Assembly: GCA_002471575.1 (NCBI GenBank)
Contig: DKQG01000029.1
Span: 69,244-133,243, forward strand
Direction: 5' to 3'
DNA from: Alphaproteobacteria bacterium UBA7314
GTDB lineage: Bacteria; Pseudomonadota; Alphaproteobacteria; MPNO01; UBA830
DNA length: 64,000 bases
Shown: positions 44,543 through 54,245 of the stretch, piece by piece
Layout: the number at the start of each line of letters is the position of its first letter
Position numbering within the stretch: the stretch's first letter is position 1
Made by a program: the position numbers and the translations under genes
Notes under the pieces: model-generated
Seen by the model: the letters and a program-made list of their open reading frames with translations, nothing else
Databases searched by the model: none
What the model was told of the DNA's origin: nothing

Positions 44543-44797
44543 CTATCCAAGCTTCTTAGCTAGGTCTTCTGTCCTTAGATGGGTATATCGCTGCAACATT
44601 CTCAGGTCTTTGTGACCGGTTATTGCAGCAACCTCCATGAACTTCCCTAGAGGGATGGCCTCGACATCCCGCCCCCGTTCTAGGGGTGTCACTTCAGCCA
44701 AGTGCCTTCCAATAATCTCGGCCAACTCTCCGTCGGGATTTGGTGTTGCTCTCACGCCCGTATGCAGGGACGTATTTCGCCGAGCGGCGTTGGCCAT
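44543..44797 (-). pseudogene. Tyrosine-recombinase C-terminal fragment
   Basis: The 84-codon frame ends EVAAITGHKDLRMLQRYTHL and RTEDLAKKLG: the His of GHKD and the nucleophile Tyr of RYTH are present. The upstream Arg and HxxR motifs of the catalytic domain are missing; the first 30 codons (MANAARRNTSLHTG...) come from the repeat that copies the tRNA-Ser flank, not from an integrase. So this is a fusion scar, not an active enzyme. Confidence 0.75.
44717..44795. repeat. Direct repeat, copy 2 (partial tRNA-Ser 5' end plus flank)
   Basis: Counterpart of 42216-42289. On the minus strand it ends GGAGAGTTGGCCGAG, a one-base variant of the tRNA-Ser start, then diverges. About 60 bases upstream also match. 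It looks like a duplicated attachment-site region. Confidence 0.75.
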
Positions 44798-44864
44798 GCC
44801 AATGAAATGCGCTTGCCCCCCGGACCAAAGCTATCAAATCGGGCAGGCCTCAGAGTGCCATTAT

Positions 44865-46565
44865 TCAGTCGTCCAGCACGACGTTGAGAATCGCCGTACG
44901 TCCGCCCTCGACCGCTTCCTGCGCCTCGTGGATCGCGCCCGGTAAATCCGCCAGCTTCTCCACCCGGCGACCGAAGAAGCCGAACGGCGCGCCAAGTTCG
45001 GCGTAGTCTAGATTTGTTATCGTGTGGCCGACTGAGGAATTGTGTTCGGCGGCAATACCGTCGGGATAATAGGCATGATGTTCCTTGCGCATGGCTGAAT
45101 AGCCTTCGTTATTGAAAACCACGATCAGGATCGGCAGATCCTTGTGCTTCGACAGTGCCAGGCTCTGCGTTACCGGGTTGTACATGAACGAGCCGTCGCC
45201 GATGACAGACACCACCAGCCTGTCTTTCCTCGCCAGCTTAGTGCCGAGCGCAAGACCTAGGCCTTGCCCCAGCCCGCCGGTCGCGGCGGTGTAAAAAGAC
45301 TGCGGCCCTTTGAAGGCAAGGTGCCGGATGATAACCGGGCGATGGGTGATGGTTTCGTCGACATAAACCGCATCGTCGGGCAGCTCGTCTCCGAGGGTCA
45401 CGCACAATCCGACGGGGGAGATAGTGTCTTTCGCCAGCGCGTCGTCTTCCAGCGCTTTTTTACCTACCACTAAAGCTTCGTGGCCGGCCCACCATTTCTC
45501 GCGCCGCACCGCAACAGCGGCGTCATCGATGCCCTTTTTGCGAAGCACGGCGATCAGCGATTGAAGAGTCGCCACAGCGTCACCTTCTAGGAATACATCC
45601 GCCTGCAGGCTCTGATGCACCATGTGGGGGCGGAACGGCGTCTCGTCGATATTCACAATTTTTGCGTTGGCGGGTTTAGCGCTCGGCGGCGTCCACGGTG
45701 CGCGGGCGCGCAGCGTCAGCACCACGTCGCAGTCATGCAGATATTCGGGTTCGCCCATGCCCTGATACAGCGGATGGTCCTTAGGGAAGTTCGTAAAGTC
45801 GATCCAGCGGCACTCCGACACCGGGATCGCCAGCAGATCTGCCAGTTCGACTGTCGCCGAGTAGCCCGCGGGATCGCGGCCGATGGATTCGGCGACGATG
45901 GCGGGGTTCTTCGCCGCCAGCAGCATGTCGGCGACCGCTTCGATGTCGGCCGTGGGCGGGACAGGCCGTGACGCGGACGGCACGGCACGTGGGTTCTTCG
46001 GCGGCGTCCAGTCGTGCAGCATGGTTTCGATCGGCACGGACATATAGACCGGCCCGGCTGGCGATCTCTGCGCCATTTCGCCGGCGCGGATCAGCTGCTC
46101 ATGGAGCGTATGCGGGCTGCTGACAGACTGCGACCACTTGGTGATCCCATCAACCAGGGCGGACGGCCCCCCGACCACGGACAGAACGCCGTGCCATTGC
46201 GGGCCGGGTTCAAAGGCTTCTTTTTCGCTGTAGGTCAGGGATTCGCCGGACACCACGACCATAGGCACGCCCTGCCGATACGCTGTATCGATACCCATCG
46301 ACCCCTGCAGCAGGCCGACCCCCGTATGCAGCATCACCGCTTGCATGCGACCCGTCATTACGGAGTAGCCGATAGCCAGATTGACAGCTAGGGTTTCGTG
46401 CGCACAGCTGAGATATACCGGCCCGTCGTTATTTTCCTTGTCTTGGCGGGCAAACGCCTCCCAGACCGATCCCCATTCGGAACCGGGTGACGCCAGAACA
46501 TAGTCGATATCGAGCCGACGGAACGCCTCGACGATCGCTTCGCCACCATCCATGTAATTTTGCAT
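44865..46565 (-). CDS. Thiamine-diphosphate-dependent enzyme (acetolactate synthase/benzoylformate decarboxylase-like)
   Basis: A 566-residue three-domain ThDP enzyme. The PYR domain has the catalytic Glu in CAHETLAVNLAIGY (~51-64); the PP domain has the ThDP/Mg motif GDGSFMYNPVTQSLALSKHK (~430) ending in VVFNNEGY. The middle domain lacks an evident FAD site. It could decarboxylate or ligate a 2-keto acid; the true substrate is not clear. It is a lone gene between the recombinase scar and a relic field. Start ATG 46565 is the first in frame. Confidence 0.85.
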   Translation of the reverse strand: MQNYMDGGEAIVEAFRRLDIDYVLASPGSEWGSVWEAFARQDKENNDGPVYLSCAHETLAVNLAIGYSVMTGRMQAVMLHTGVGLLQGSMGIDTAYRQGVPMVVVSGESLTYSEKEAFEPGPQWHGVLSVVGGPSALVDGITKWSQSVSSPHTLHEQLIRAGEMAQRSPAGPVYMSVPIETMLHDWTPPKNPRAVPSASRPVPPTADIEAVADMLLAAKNPAIVAESIGRDPAGYSATVELADLLAIPVSECRWIDFTNFPKDHPLYQGMGEPEYLHDCDVVLTLRARAPWTPPSAKPANAKIVNIDETPFRPHMVHQSLQADVFLEGDAVATLQSLIAVLRKKGIDDAAVAVRREKWWAGHEALVVGKKALEDDALAKDTISPVGLCVTLGDELPDDAVYVDETITHRPVIIRHLAFKGPQSFYTAATGGLGQGLGLALGTKLARKDRLVVSVIGDGSFMYNPVTQSLALSKHKDLPILIVVFNNEGYSAMRKEHHAYYPDGIAAEHNSSVGHTITNLDYAELGAPFGFFGRRVEKLADLPGAIHEAQEAVEGGRTAILNVVLDD

Positions 46566-47444
46566 GATCCGGTATCCCCTTTGCGCCGCCTGTCGGGCGA
46601 AGAAGAAGTCTATAGTGCCGGGAAGACGCGGGGAAGATGGTCCAGCTGAGGACGATTGACCTAAGCTTCCAAAATTCGCTCCACGCTCGGTAGGCGACTT
46701 TCATCGCGCCCAGCACCTTGTCCAGATCGGTATGCACGATCACATCGTAACTGGCGCGCAGATCGTTAATGAGCCGCCCGGCCTCCGTCATCTTCAGCAC
46801 AGCGCAGAGCTTTTTCGAAACTTAATTCTCGTCGGTCGCATAGGCGTGTTTGAATGTCGCCAGCAACTTGTCCGACTGCCGGCGTGTGATTTTTGGGCCG
46901 CCGTAAAGTTTGTCAAAATCGGGACTGAGTTCCTCGGCTTATAACGTTGCCAAGGCCTTCTAATTTTGCGGATCGAAAGCGCGTACGACAGCAATTCTAA
47001 GATGCGGCACGTTGACAATCGGTTTACGTAAATTTCGCTCCTCGAGTACGCACATATCGGCGCGCCTGCATCAAAAATTAAGTTCCTTGGGCCGAGGATA
47101 TCGGCCGTCGTTATCAAATATTCCGCAATGCCGATATGTCCATTTCCAAGAACATCGCTGAAACGCGCTCGCTCACTTGGAGGTCAATCTCAGCCACGTA
47201 GAGATCAGCGATCGCGAAGACCAGAACTAACTGGCCCAGCTTGAAAATTGCCGCCTCGAACGCAGGATGATGGCAGCGATCGCCCCAGGCAAGGGCTCCC
47301 TGCTCCGAGCTTTGCGCTGACGCGCAATCAGTTTCCGCTCGCGCAGGATTGCGTCAGCGAAGTCGTGCCCCCACCCCCCGCGGGATGATCCCTGCGGGTG
47401 TTGACGACGAGGCCGAGTCCGCAAAACGGATGACGGCCGTACGC
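46566..47444 (-). pseudogene. Relic field of at least one broken gene
   Basis: No intact gene in 879 bases. On the minus strand coding-like pieces occur in order but in different frames: FAIADLYVAEIDLQVSERV (~47220-47160), GNGHIGIAEYLITTADILG then IFDAGAPICAYSRSEIYV (~47140-47030), RKPIVNVPHLRIAVVRAFD and, after in-frame TAG and TAA codons, AEELSPDFDKLYGGPKITRR and KLLATFKHAYATDEN (~47020-46825), then LINDLRASYDVIVHTDLDKV (~46780). They read as one decayed gene with several frameshifts. I do not recognise the family. Confidence 0.55.
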
Positions 47445-48104
47445 CTAAGCACGGGTTGCGATTGCGTCCCGTGCGGGCACTTCCATGCCACGCCTGACGG
47501 CGGGTCTCTGCCGAATATCGTCGTACCAGCGGAGCAGATGCGGCGTTTTTCCCAGATCTAGTTCGAACCACCTGTGCAGCGCGACCCACGGAAACGCCGC
47601 AATATCGGCGACGGTATATTCGACGCCCGCCAGATGACGGTTTTCCGACAGGCGCCGGTCCATCACCCCGCACAACCTCCGCACCTCCCCGCTAAAGCGC
47701 TCGCGCCCATAGGCGATATCCTCCGCCGGGGCGTCGTCGGGATGCTGGTGCAGAAAATGAAACGCTTGGCCGAAACTCGGGCCGAGGCCGCCCATCTGCC
47801 AGATCAGCCACTCTATTGCCGACCAGCGTCCATCTTCTTCCCGCGGCAGGAACCGTCCGGTCTTTTCCGCCAGATACAGAAGGATAGCCCCGGATTCGAA
47901 AAGCGATACCGGTTGGCTTGCGGGGCCATCCTCATCGACGATGGCGGGGATGCGCCCGTTAAGGCTGATCGCCAAGAAATCGGGCGCATGCTGTTCACCT
48001 GCCGTAATATCAACGATATGGACCTTATAAGGCAGACCACATTCTTCCAGCATGATCGACACCTTGCGCCCGTTCGACGTTCGGTAGGTATAGAGATCGA
48101 TCAC
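47445..48104 (-). CDS. Glutathione S-transferase, YfcG-like
   Basis: A 219-residue GST. The thioredoxin-fold N-domain begins MIDLYTYRTSNGRKVSIMLE (the TxNG active-site pattern of Nu-class YfcG/YghU) and has NGRIPAIVDEDG and LFESGAILLYLAEKTGRFLP; the helical C-domain ends RQRPAVRRGMEVP. Nu-class enzymes act as disulfide reductases or peroxidases with glutathione. It is 19 bases downstream of a second GST on the same strand, so the two are likely co-transcribed. Confidence 0.88.
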   Translation of the reverse strand: MIDLYTYRTSNGRKVSIMLEECGLPYKVHIVDITAGEQHAPDFLAISLNGRIPAIVDEDGPASQPVSLFESGAILLYLAEKTGRFLPREEDGRWSAIEWLIWQMGGLGPSFGQAFHFLHQHPDDAPAEDIAYGRERFSGEVRRLCGVMDRRLSENRHLAGVEYTVADIAAFPWVALHRWFELDLGKTPHLLRWYDDIRQRPAVRRGMEVPARDAIATRA

Positions 48105-48123
48105 GGGTCGTTCCGCTTACCCA

Positions 48124-48849
48124 CTACTCCGCCGCTTGCCCCTGCGACGACTGGGTCTTGCCGTACATCATTTCCCAGCCTTTGTCGGAGAAGGTGTTGT
48201 CCTTACGGCGCTGGTCTTTCAGCGTTTCCAGCGCGGCAAGCACCTGCGGGCGAGCCCACATTTTGTCGCGCCAGCGCATCAGGTTGGGGAACTTGTCGCC
48301 GTCGATACCCTGTTTCACGGGGTCGCGCAGCCACGGCATGATTGCCATGTCGGCTATCGTATATTCGTCCGCCGCGATCCAGTCCCGCCCTTCTAGCCGT
48401 CGGTCGATGACGCCGTATATGCGCGTGCCTTCGTTGATATATCGGTTTTGAGCATATTCGAGCCGCTCCTTGGGCTCGCGCTCTGGCGCGTATGCGTTGA
48501 AGTGGTGACACTGGCCAAGCATCGGGCCGACCGATCCCATCTGGAACATTAGCCACTGCAGCACGTCGTATTTTTTGCCCGGATCGGAGGGAAAAAACCT
48601 GCCGAATTTCTCACCCAGATAAATCAGGCAGGCGGCGGATTCGAATACCGAGATCGGCTCGCCGTCCGGTCCGTCAGGATCGATGATGGCCGGCATCTTG
48701 TTGTTGGGGCTGATCTTCAGGAAATCCGGCTTGAACTGGTCACCCTCCTGGATGTTGATCGGGATGATGTTGTGCGCGATCTCCGCTTCGTGAAGCATGA
48801 TGTGCACCTTGTGCCCGTTGGGCGTGGGCCAAGTATAGACGTCAATCAT
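48124..48849 (-). CDS. Glutathione S-transferase, YfcG-like
   Basis: A 241-residue GST starting MIDVYTWPTPNGHKVHIMLH at ATG 48849 (GAGG about seven bases upstream; the frame is open to 48981 without support). It has SPNNKMPAIIDPDGPDGEP and SVFESAACLIYLGEKFGRFF, then a C-domain with ADEYTIADMAIMPW. Similar to its neighbour, so probably an old tandem duplication. Likely a glutathione-dependent disulfide or peroxide reductase. Confidence 0.88.
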   Translation of the reverse strand: MIDVYTWPTPNGHKVHIMLHEAEIAHNIIPINIQEGDQFKPDFLKISPNNKMPAIIDPDGPDGEPISVFESAACLIYLGEKFGRFFPSDPGKKYDVLQWLMFQMGSVGPMLGQCHHFNAYAPEREPKERLEYAQNRYINEGTRIYGVIDRRLEGRDWIAADEYTIADMAIMPWLRDPVKQGIDGDKFPNLMRWRDKMWARPQVLAALETLKDQRRKDNTFSDKGWEMMYGKTQSSQGQAAE

Positions 48850-49063
48850 CGGGAATCCTCTTTGGGGGAACATGTTGCGCGGATCATAGCGTTTCACAGG
48901 CGAAGCGCGATACACCGCGGCGAAAAAGGCTTTTGTCGGCATAACACCGAAGCGGAGATCCTTCTCTTCGCAGTTACCCATGCAAAGGCGAGCATTTTAA
49001 TTGCGGAAGCGCCGTTACCCCGAGCTTCGCGCCATCGCGGGAGCTAGCGAGGGACTTAAAACC

Positions 49064-50515
49064 CTACCCATCCAGCTTCTTGCGAAGCATCTCGTTCACC
49101 GCCTGCGGGTTGGCCTTACCCTGGGTCGCCTTCATCACCTGACCAACGAACCAGCCGAGCACCTTTACATTACCGCCTTTGTACTGGTCCACCTGGGCGG
49201 CGCCGGCGGCGATGGCCTCGTCGACCGCCGCCTCGATGGCGCCTGCGTCAGTTACCTGTTTCATGCCGCGTTGCTCGACGATCTTTTTCGGGTCGTCACT
49301 GGTCTCGAACATAATTTCGAACACATTTTTGGCCAGTCGGTTGGACACGGTGCCGTCGGAAATAAAATCGATTAGTTGGCCCAACTGCGCTGCGGACACG
49401 GGCGAGGTGGCGATATCGGTGTCAGTCCGGTTCAAAGCGCCGAAAAGCTCACCCATGACCCAGTTGGCAGCGACCTTCGCATCTCGGCCCTCGGCAACGG
49501 CCTCGAAAAACTCGGCGATTTTCCGTTCGGCAACCAGTGTCCCAGCGTCAATAACGGAAAGGCCGTAATCGTCCACGAAACGGTGCTTTTTCTGGTCCGG
49601 CAGCTCCGGCAGGGTTTCGCGGATGGCATCGACCCAGCTTTGCTCTAACTCCAGCGGCAACAGATCGGGATCCGGGAAGTAGCGGTAATCGTGCGCTTCC
49701 TCCTTGGACCGCATGGATCGCGTCTCGGCACGGTCCGGGTCGAACAGGCGGGTTTCCTGGTCGACCTCGCCGCCGTCCTCAATCAGCTCGATCTGGCGCC
49801 GGACTTCGTAATCGATCGCCTGGCGGATAAACCGGATAGAATTAACGTTCTTGATCTCGGCGCGCGTGCCGAAATCATCGCCGGGTTTCCGGACCGAGAC
49901 ATTGACGTCGGCGCGCATTGACCCTTCCTGCATATTGCCGTCGCAGGTACCGAGATAGCGCAGGATCGACCGTATCTTCTCGACATAGGCGCCGGCTTCC
50001 TCGGCAGAACGGATGTCGGGCTCGGACACAATTTCCATCAGCGCGACGCCTGACCGGTTGAGATCGACCAGCGTCTTGCGCGGATCCTGGTCGTGGATCG
50101 ATTTGCCGGCGTCCTGCTCGAGATGCAACCGGGTGATGCCGACGGTGCGGGTAGACCCGTCCTCAAGGTCGATTTCGATCTCACCCTTTCCGACAACTGG
50201 ATCGAGGTACTGCGATATCTGGTACCCCTGCGGCAGATCAGGATAGAAATAATTCTTCCGGTCGAAGATGGATTTCAGATTGATCTGCGCGTTGAGACCG
50301 AGACCGGTACGCACCGCCTGTTCAACCGCTTTTTCGTTGATCACCGGTAGCATGCCGGGCATGGCCGCGTCGACCAATGACACCTGCGTATTTGGCTCGG
50401 CGCCGAACTCGGTGGACGCGCCGGAGAATAGTTTCGATTTCGAGGTTACCTGGGCATGGACTTCCAGCCCGATAACGACTTCCCAGTCGCCGGTGCGACC
50501 CTGAATAAGCGTCAT
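49064..50515 (-). CDS. gatB: Asp/Glu-tRNA amidotransferase subunit B
   Basis: A 483-residue GatB. The kinase/cradle domain has [20 protein letters not shown] and the Mg-binding [20 protein letters not shown]; the helical and YqeY-like tail ends [20 protein letters not shown]. With GatA and GatC it converts misacylated Glu-tRNA(Gln) and Asp-tRNA(Asn) to the amides. It is separated from gatA by a small membrane-protein gene. Start ATG 50515. Confidence 0.96.
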   Translation of the reverse strand: MTLIQGRTGDWEVVIGLEVHAQVTSKSKLFSGASTEFGAEPNTQVSLVDAAMPGMLPVINEKAVEQAVRTGLGLNAQINLKSIFDRKNYFYPDLPQGYQISQYLDPVVGKGEIEIDLEDGSTRTVGITRLHLEQDAGKSIHDQDPRKTLVDLNRSGVALMEIVSEPDIRSAEEAGAYVEKIRSILRYLGTCDGNMQEGSMRADVNVSVRKPGDDFGTRAEIKNVNSIRFIRQAIDYEVRRQIELIEDGGEVDQETRLFDPDRAETRSMRSKEEAHDYRYFPDPDLLPLELEQSWVDAIRETLPELPDQKKHRFVDDYGLSVIDAGTLVAERKIAEFFEAVAEGRDAKVAANWVMGELFGALNRTDTDIATSPVSAAQLGQLIDFISDGTVSNRLAKNVFEIMFETSDDPKKIVEQRGMKQVTDAGAIEAAVDEAIAAGAAQVDQYKGGNVKVLGWFVGQVMKATQGKANPQAVNEMLRKKLDG

Positions 50516-50519
50516 ACGA

Positions 50520-50837
50520 TCAGGCTCCTCTCATCAGCCAGGCGACGAACAGCGTCAGAAGCGCGTAGGCGCAGCTGCGGAACAGGTATAACCGCCCGAT
50601 GCGGATCCAGTAGCCGCGGGTCTCTTTTTTCTGGGATACCGAGCCAGTCCGGCGCGACCGCATGCTGTCGAACTTCTCCCAAGTCAGCCGGTACATTTCG
50701 TACATCGGCCAGGCCTGCACCCCGGCGCAGGCGGCGAATGCAGCTAACACGCCCTGATTGGTGAACGTGAAAATCTTCCAGCCGATCAGTCCTAGGCTGA
50801 CATGAATCAGGACGTACCAGATCGTCTGCATCTGCAT
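50520..50837 (-). CDS. Small membrane protein between gatA and gatB
   Basis: A 105-residue protein with two to three hydrophobic helices ([56 protein letters not shown]) and a basic central loop ([19 protein letters not shown]). No family recognised. It is 9 bases after gatA and 4 bases before gatB, so it is translated from the gat mRNA. ATG at 50837 or 50831 may start it. No evidence links it to the amidotransferase. Confidence 0.75.
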   Translation of the reverse strand: MQMQTIWYVLIHVSLGLIGWKIFTFTNQGVLAAFAACAGVQAWPMYEMYRLTWEKFDSMRSRRTGSVSQKKETRGYWIRIGRLYLFRSCAYALLTLFVAWLMRGA

Positions 50838-50846
50838 AATGCGGCC

Positions 50847-52328
50847 TCATCCCCGGTGCGGCCGGGAATCGAACCCGGCAGCGTATTCCAGCGCCTGCGC
50901 GGCACGAAATAAGGTCTGTTCGTCGAACGCCTTGCCGATCAGATGCAGCCCCAGTGGCAGGCCTTCGCTCGACAGGCCGCCCGGCACCGAGATCGCCGGC
51001 AGCCCCGCCAGCGATGCCGGCACCGTCAGCACATCGTTCAGGTACATCGCGATGGGATCGTCCGACTTCTCGCCCATCGCAAAAGCCGCGCCCGGTGTCG
51101 TCGGCGTCAAGATCACGTCGCAATCCTCGAAGGCGTTGTGGAAATCCCTCGCGATCAGCGCTCGGACTTTCTGTGCCTTCAGGTAATAGGCATCGTAATA
51201 GCCGGACGATAGCGCGTAGGTACCGATCAGAATACGGCGCCGGACCTCCTGACCGAAACCGCTGGCGCGGGTTTCTTCGTACAGGCTGGTCAGGTCTTCG
51301 CCGTCTTCGCGATGTCCGTAACGCACGCCGTCATACCGCGCCAGGTTCGACGAGGCTTCGGCCGGCGCAATGATGTAATAGGCGGGCAACGCGTATTTCG
51401 TATGTGGCAGGCTGATATCCACCAGCTCTGCCCCGGCATCGGTGAGCCACGCCTTGCCCCGGTCCCACAGCGCGGCAATCTCCGGATTCATGCCGTCGAC
51501 TGCGTATTCTGCCGGAATTCCGATCCGCAAGCCCCGCACGCCGCCTTCAAGCCGGGCTTCGAAATCGGGCGCAACCATCTCGGCGGAGGTGGAATCCTTA
51601 GGATCGAACCCAGCCATCCCGCCGAGCAGGATCGCCGCATCGCGCACCGTGCGGGTCATCGGCCCCGCCTGGTCGAGCGAGGAAGCGAACGCAACGATGC
51701 CCCAGCGTGAACACCGTCCGTAGGTAGGCTTCATGCCGACGATTCCGCAGAACGCCGCGGGCTGGCGGATCGAGCCGCCGGTGTCGGTACCGGTCGCGCC
51801 GAGGCACAGTCTTCCCGACACGGCCGATGCGGACCCGCCGGACGAGCCGCCCGGCACCAGCGGGCGATTGTCGCCTTCGCGCTGCCACGGATTTTCGACC
51901 TTGCCGAAATAGCTGGTCTCGTTTGACGAACCCATAGCGAATTCGTCGAGGTTCGTCTTACCCAGCATGACCGTGCCCGCATTGCGCAGGTTTTCCGTCA
52001 CGGTGCTTTCGTATGGCGGCACGAAACCTTCGAGGATGTGCGATGCCGCCGTCGTCTGCACCCCGTCGGTGCAGAACAGATCCTTGATTGCCAGTGGAAT
52101 GCCGTCCAGCGGCCCCAGCGCCTCGCCGGCGGCCCGGCGCGCATCGGACGCGTCGGCGTCCGCAAGGGCGCGGTCGGGCGTCTCCGTGATAAAAACATTG
52201 AGGTCGCGCGCGACTTCGATGGCCGCCAGATGTGCCTCGGTGAGTTCGCGCGCCGAGACGTTACCCGCCGCCAGCTCGTCGCGGGCCTCCGCTATGGTCA
52301 AATCGCGCAGATCGGAAGCGGACGTCAT
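50847..52328 (-). CDS. gatA: Asp/Glu-tRNA amidotransferase subunit A
   Basis: A 493-residue amidase-signature enzyme with the full triad: Lys in [15 protein letters not shown], cis-Ser in [16 protein letters not shown] and nucleophile Ser in [15 protein letters not shown]. GatA releases ammonia from glutamine and passes it through a tunnel to GatB. Start ATG overlaps the gatC stop by one base. Confidence 0.96.
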   Translation of the reverse strand: MTSASDLRDLTIAEARDELAAGNVSARELTEAHLAAIEVARDLNVFITETPDRALADADASDARRAAGEALGPLDGIPLAIKDLFCTDGVQTTAASHILEGFVPPYESTVTENLRNAGTVMLGKTNLDEFAMGSSNETSYFGKVENPWQREGDNRPLVPGGSSGGSASAVSGRLCLGATGTDTGGSIRQPAAFCGIVGMKPTYGRCSRWGIVAFASSLDQAGPMTRTVRDAAILLGGMAGFDPKDSTSAEMVAPDFEARLEGGVRGLRIGIPAEYAVDGMNPEIAALWDRGKAWLTDAGAELVDISLPHTKYALPAYYIIAPAEASSNLARYDGVRYGHREDGEDLTSLYEETRASGFGQEVRRRILIGTYALSSGYYDAYYLKAQKVRALIARDFHNAFEDCDVILTPTTPGAAFAMGEKSDDPIAMYLNDVLTVPASLAGLPAISVPGGLSSEGLPLGLHLIGKAFDEQTLFRAAQALEYAAGFDSRPHRG

Positions 52329-52615
52329 TATTCGACCACCTTGGGCACGGAGAACATGCCGTTCTGCGGATCGGGCGCGTTCGACGTAACCTTGTCAGGG
52401 ATGCCGCCATCAGTCACCTCGTCCGCGCGCCAGCGCAGTTTAATATCGGCGACCGAGGCCAACGGCTCGACGCCGTCGGTGTCGACCTCGTCAAGCTGTT
52501 CGATCCATCCGATGATGTTCGACAGCTCACCCGCTAGCGTCTCCAGATCGCCTTCTGGCACTGTCAGGCGCGCCAGCCGCGCCACCCGGACCACGGTTTC
52601 TATATCCACGGCCAT
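52328..52615 (-). CDS. gatC: Asp/Glu-tRNA amidotransferase subunit C
   Basis: A 95-residue Gat[41 protein letters not shown] and [14 protein letters not shown] are characteristic. It holds GatA and GatB together. First gene of the gat operon; its promoter lies in the 89-base gap to the divergent ruvX. Confidence 0.94.
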   Translation of the reverse strand: MAVDIETVVRVARLARLTVPEGDLETLAGELSNIIGWIEQLDEVDTDGVEPLASVADIKLRWRADEVTDGGIPDKVTSNAPDPQNGMFSVPKVVE

Positions 52616-52704
52616 GTTGTTAAAATCTCCCGCAAAAGCGCGCGAAAATTATCACCGGACCCCAACATCGGCAAGAACGCTTCCCGTTCGCCGTCGTCCC
52701 GGCT

Positions 52705-53187
52705 ATGAACGCGCTCATGATCTTCGACAATATACGCATCCTTCCCGCCCATCTGGCGGATCGCGCCGTCCTAATGGGACTCGACCTCGGCGACAAAACC
52801 ATCGGCATGGCAGTATCCGATGACGGCCGGCGGGTCGCTTCCGCACTCGCTACGATCCGCCGCACGAAATTCACGAAGGATGCCCGCGCGCTTCTGAAAC
52901 TGGCGGACGACTATGCCGTTGCGGGCTTCCTGCTGGGTCTGCCGATCAACATGGACGGGACGGAAGGCCCGCGCTGCCAGTCAACACGGCAGTTCGCGGC
53001 GAACCTCTCGGAAAAGACCGATCTGCCTATCGCGTTCTGGGACGAGCGGATGTCCACCCAGGCGGTCGAACGCCATCTGATAGAGCAGGACGTCACCCGC
53101 AAACGCCGAGCCAATGTGGTCGACAAGATGGCGGCGCAATATATCCTGCAGGGCGCGCTGGATTTCATGCGCAACGTTGCGAACTGA
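52705..53187 (+). CDS. ruvX: RuvX/YqgF-family RNase H-fold nuclease (pre-16S rRNA processing)
   Basis: A 160-residue YqgF protein: GLDLGDKTIGMAVSDDGRRV (catalytic Asp of the first strand), FLLGLPINMDGTEGPRCQ, WDERMSTQAVERHLIEQDV and the last-helix KMAAQYILQGALD. The family matures 16S rRNA 5' ends and may resolve Holliday junctions. Divergent from gatC. ATG 52705 and ATG 52774 are possible starts; the longer N-terminus is common in Alphaproteobacteria. Confidence 0.92.
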   Translation: MNALMIFDNIRILPAHLADRAVLMGLDLGDKTIGMAVSDDGRRVASALATIRRTKFTKDARALLKLADDYAVAGFLLGLPINMDGTEGPRCQSTRQFAANLSEKTDLPIAFWDERMSTQAVERHLIEQDVTRKRRANVVDKMAAQYILQGALDFMRNVAN

Positions 53188-53202
53188 CGGACCTGTCCAT
53201 CC

Positions 53203-53322
53203 ATGCTCGTCGTCGTCACCACAATCGCGCCGATCTTCCTGATCATTGTGACGGGATTCTGCCTGCGGCAGACGTCATCGAAGGGATTTAGACGCCGGGA
53301 CGGCGGCGTGCTAGACCTTTAA
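53203..53322 (+). pseudogene. Truncated AEC-family transporter (first helix only)
   Basis: ATG 53203 begins MLVVVTTIAPIFLIIVTGFC and LRQTS, the first helix of auxin-efflux-carrier family permeases, then leaves the family and stops after 39 codons. An intact protein would be about 310 residues. AEC transporters are often found after ruvX in related genomes, so this is a remnant of that gene. Confidence 0.65.
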
Positions 53323-53349
53323 CATCCGGTCCCGAAATGCGATGGTCCC

Positions 53350-54012
53350 ATGTACTACGAAACCGAAAAAAACGATCACGGCCTGCCTTATAACCCTATC
53401 AAGGCCTGCGTCGTGCCGCGCCCGATCGGCTGGATCACTTCGGTCAACGCAGACGGGCTAGTCAACGCGGCACCCTACAGCTTTTTCAACATCCTCAGCT
53501 ATAGTCCGCCCTACGTGCTGTTTTCGGGTGGCGGTCATACCGAAGACCGTAAGGACAAGGATACAGTCGCCAATGTCCGCTCGACGGGCGAATTCGTATA
53601 CAATATGGCTACCTGGGACCAGCGCGAGCAGATGAACAACACCGGTCTCATCGTTGACCGCACGTTAAGCGAGCTTGCTGAAACAGGTCTTGAAACCCTG
53701 CCTTCGACCCTGGTGGCCCCGCCGCGTATCAAGGGCGCGCCGGTGCACCTCGAATGTAAGCTGCACGAGATAGTCAACCTGCCGGGCCACGATGCCATGT
53801 CGACCCATAGTGCCGTATTCGGCGTAGTGGTCGGCGTCCATATCGCGGACGATGCCATCACTGGAGACGGAATATTTGACGTCGCCCGCTACAAGCCTCT
53901 GTCGCGCCTCGGCTACAAGGACTATGCTTGGACCGACGAAAGCGTCATTTTCCAAATGGAGAAACGTGCGCCGGAAGAAGATTTCGGCAAGCCCAAGCAG
54001 GCGGCGGAGTAA
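53350..54012 (+). CDS. Flavin-reductase-like FMN-binding split-barrel protein
   Basis: A 220-residue protein of the flavin_reduct family (FMN-binding). ACVVPRPIGWITSVNADGLVN (given in part: PRPIGWITSVNADG) and NAAPYSFFNILSYSPPYVLF are the FMN-pocket strands; TVANVRSTGEFVYNMATW follows. Members are NADH:flavin reductases of two-component monooxygenases or stand-alone FMN proteins. It might supply reduced flavin to the LLM enzyme at 14801, but there is no linkage. Start ATG 53350. Confidence 0.87.
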   Translation: MYYETEKNDHGLPYNPIKACVVPRPIGWITSVNADGLVNAAPYSFFNILSYSPPYVLFSGGGHTEDRKDKDTVANVRSTGEFVYNMATWDQREQMNNTGLIVDRTLSELAETGLETLPSTLVAPPRIKGAPVHLECKLHEIVNLPGHDAMSTHSAVFGVVVGVHIADDAITGDGIFDVARYKPLSRLGYKDYAWTDESVIFQMEKRAPEEDFGKPKQAAE

Positions 54013-54021
54013 ACGCCCGAC

Positions 54022-54158
54022 GTGCCCGGACCGCTCGCAGGAATCCGCACCTCGACCTCAGCCGCATCCTCACCGGTCCCGTCTGCACACAGTTGCTGGG
54101 CCTGCAGGACAGTGAAATAGCGCGACTGAACGGAGACGGCGTCACCGAGGGGACGTAG
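54022..54158 (+). pseudogene. Relic of a CaiB/BaiF (class III) CoA-transferase N-terminus
   Basis: GTG 54022 reads VPGPLAGIR, then a frameshift near 54045 and HLDLSRILTGPVCTQLLGLQ in another frame, matching the family start GPLAGIRVLDLSRILAGPWCTQLL. It stops at 54158 after ~45 codons. The rest of the gene is absent. Confidence 0.75.
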
Positions 54159-54245
54159 TTCACATTGCAGCGCTGGCCCGCGCCGAATCGATACCGCCCA
54201 TAGCGGGTTGCCGCCCCCCGTCCCGATACCTATAAACGGGTTTTA

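Noticed and set aside
47227..47673. 148-codon minus-strand frame
   Set aside because: Its first half is the antiphase reading of the GST gene and the rest has no family likeness.
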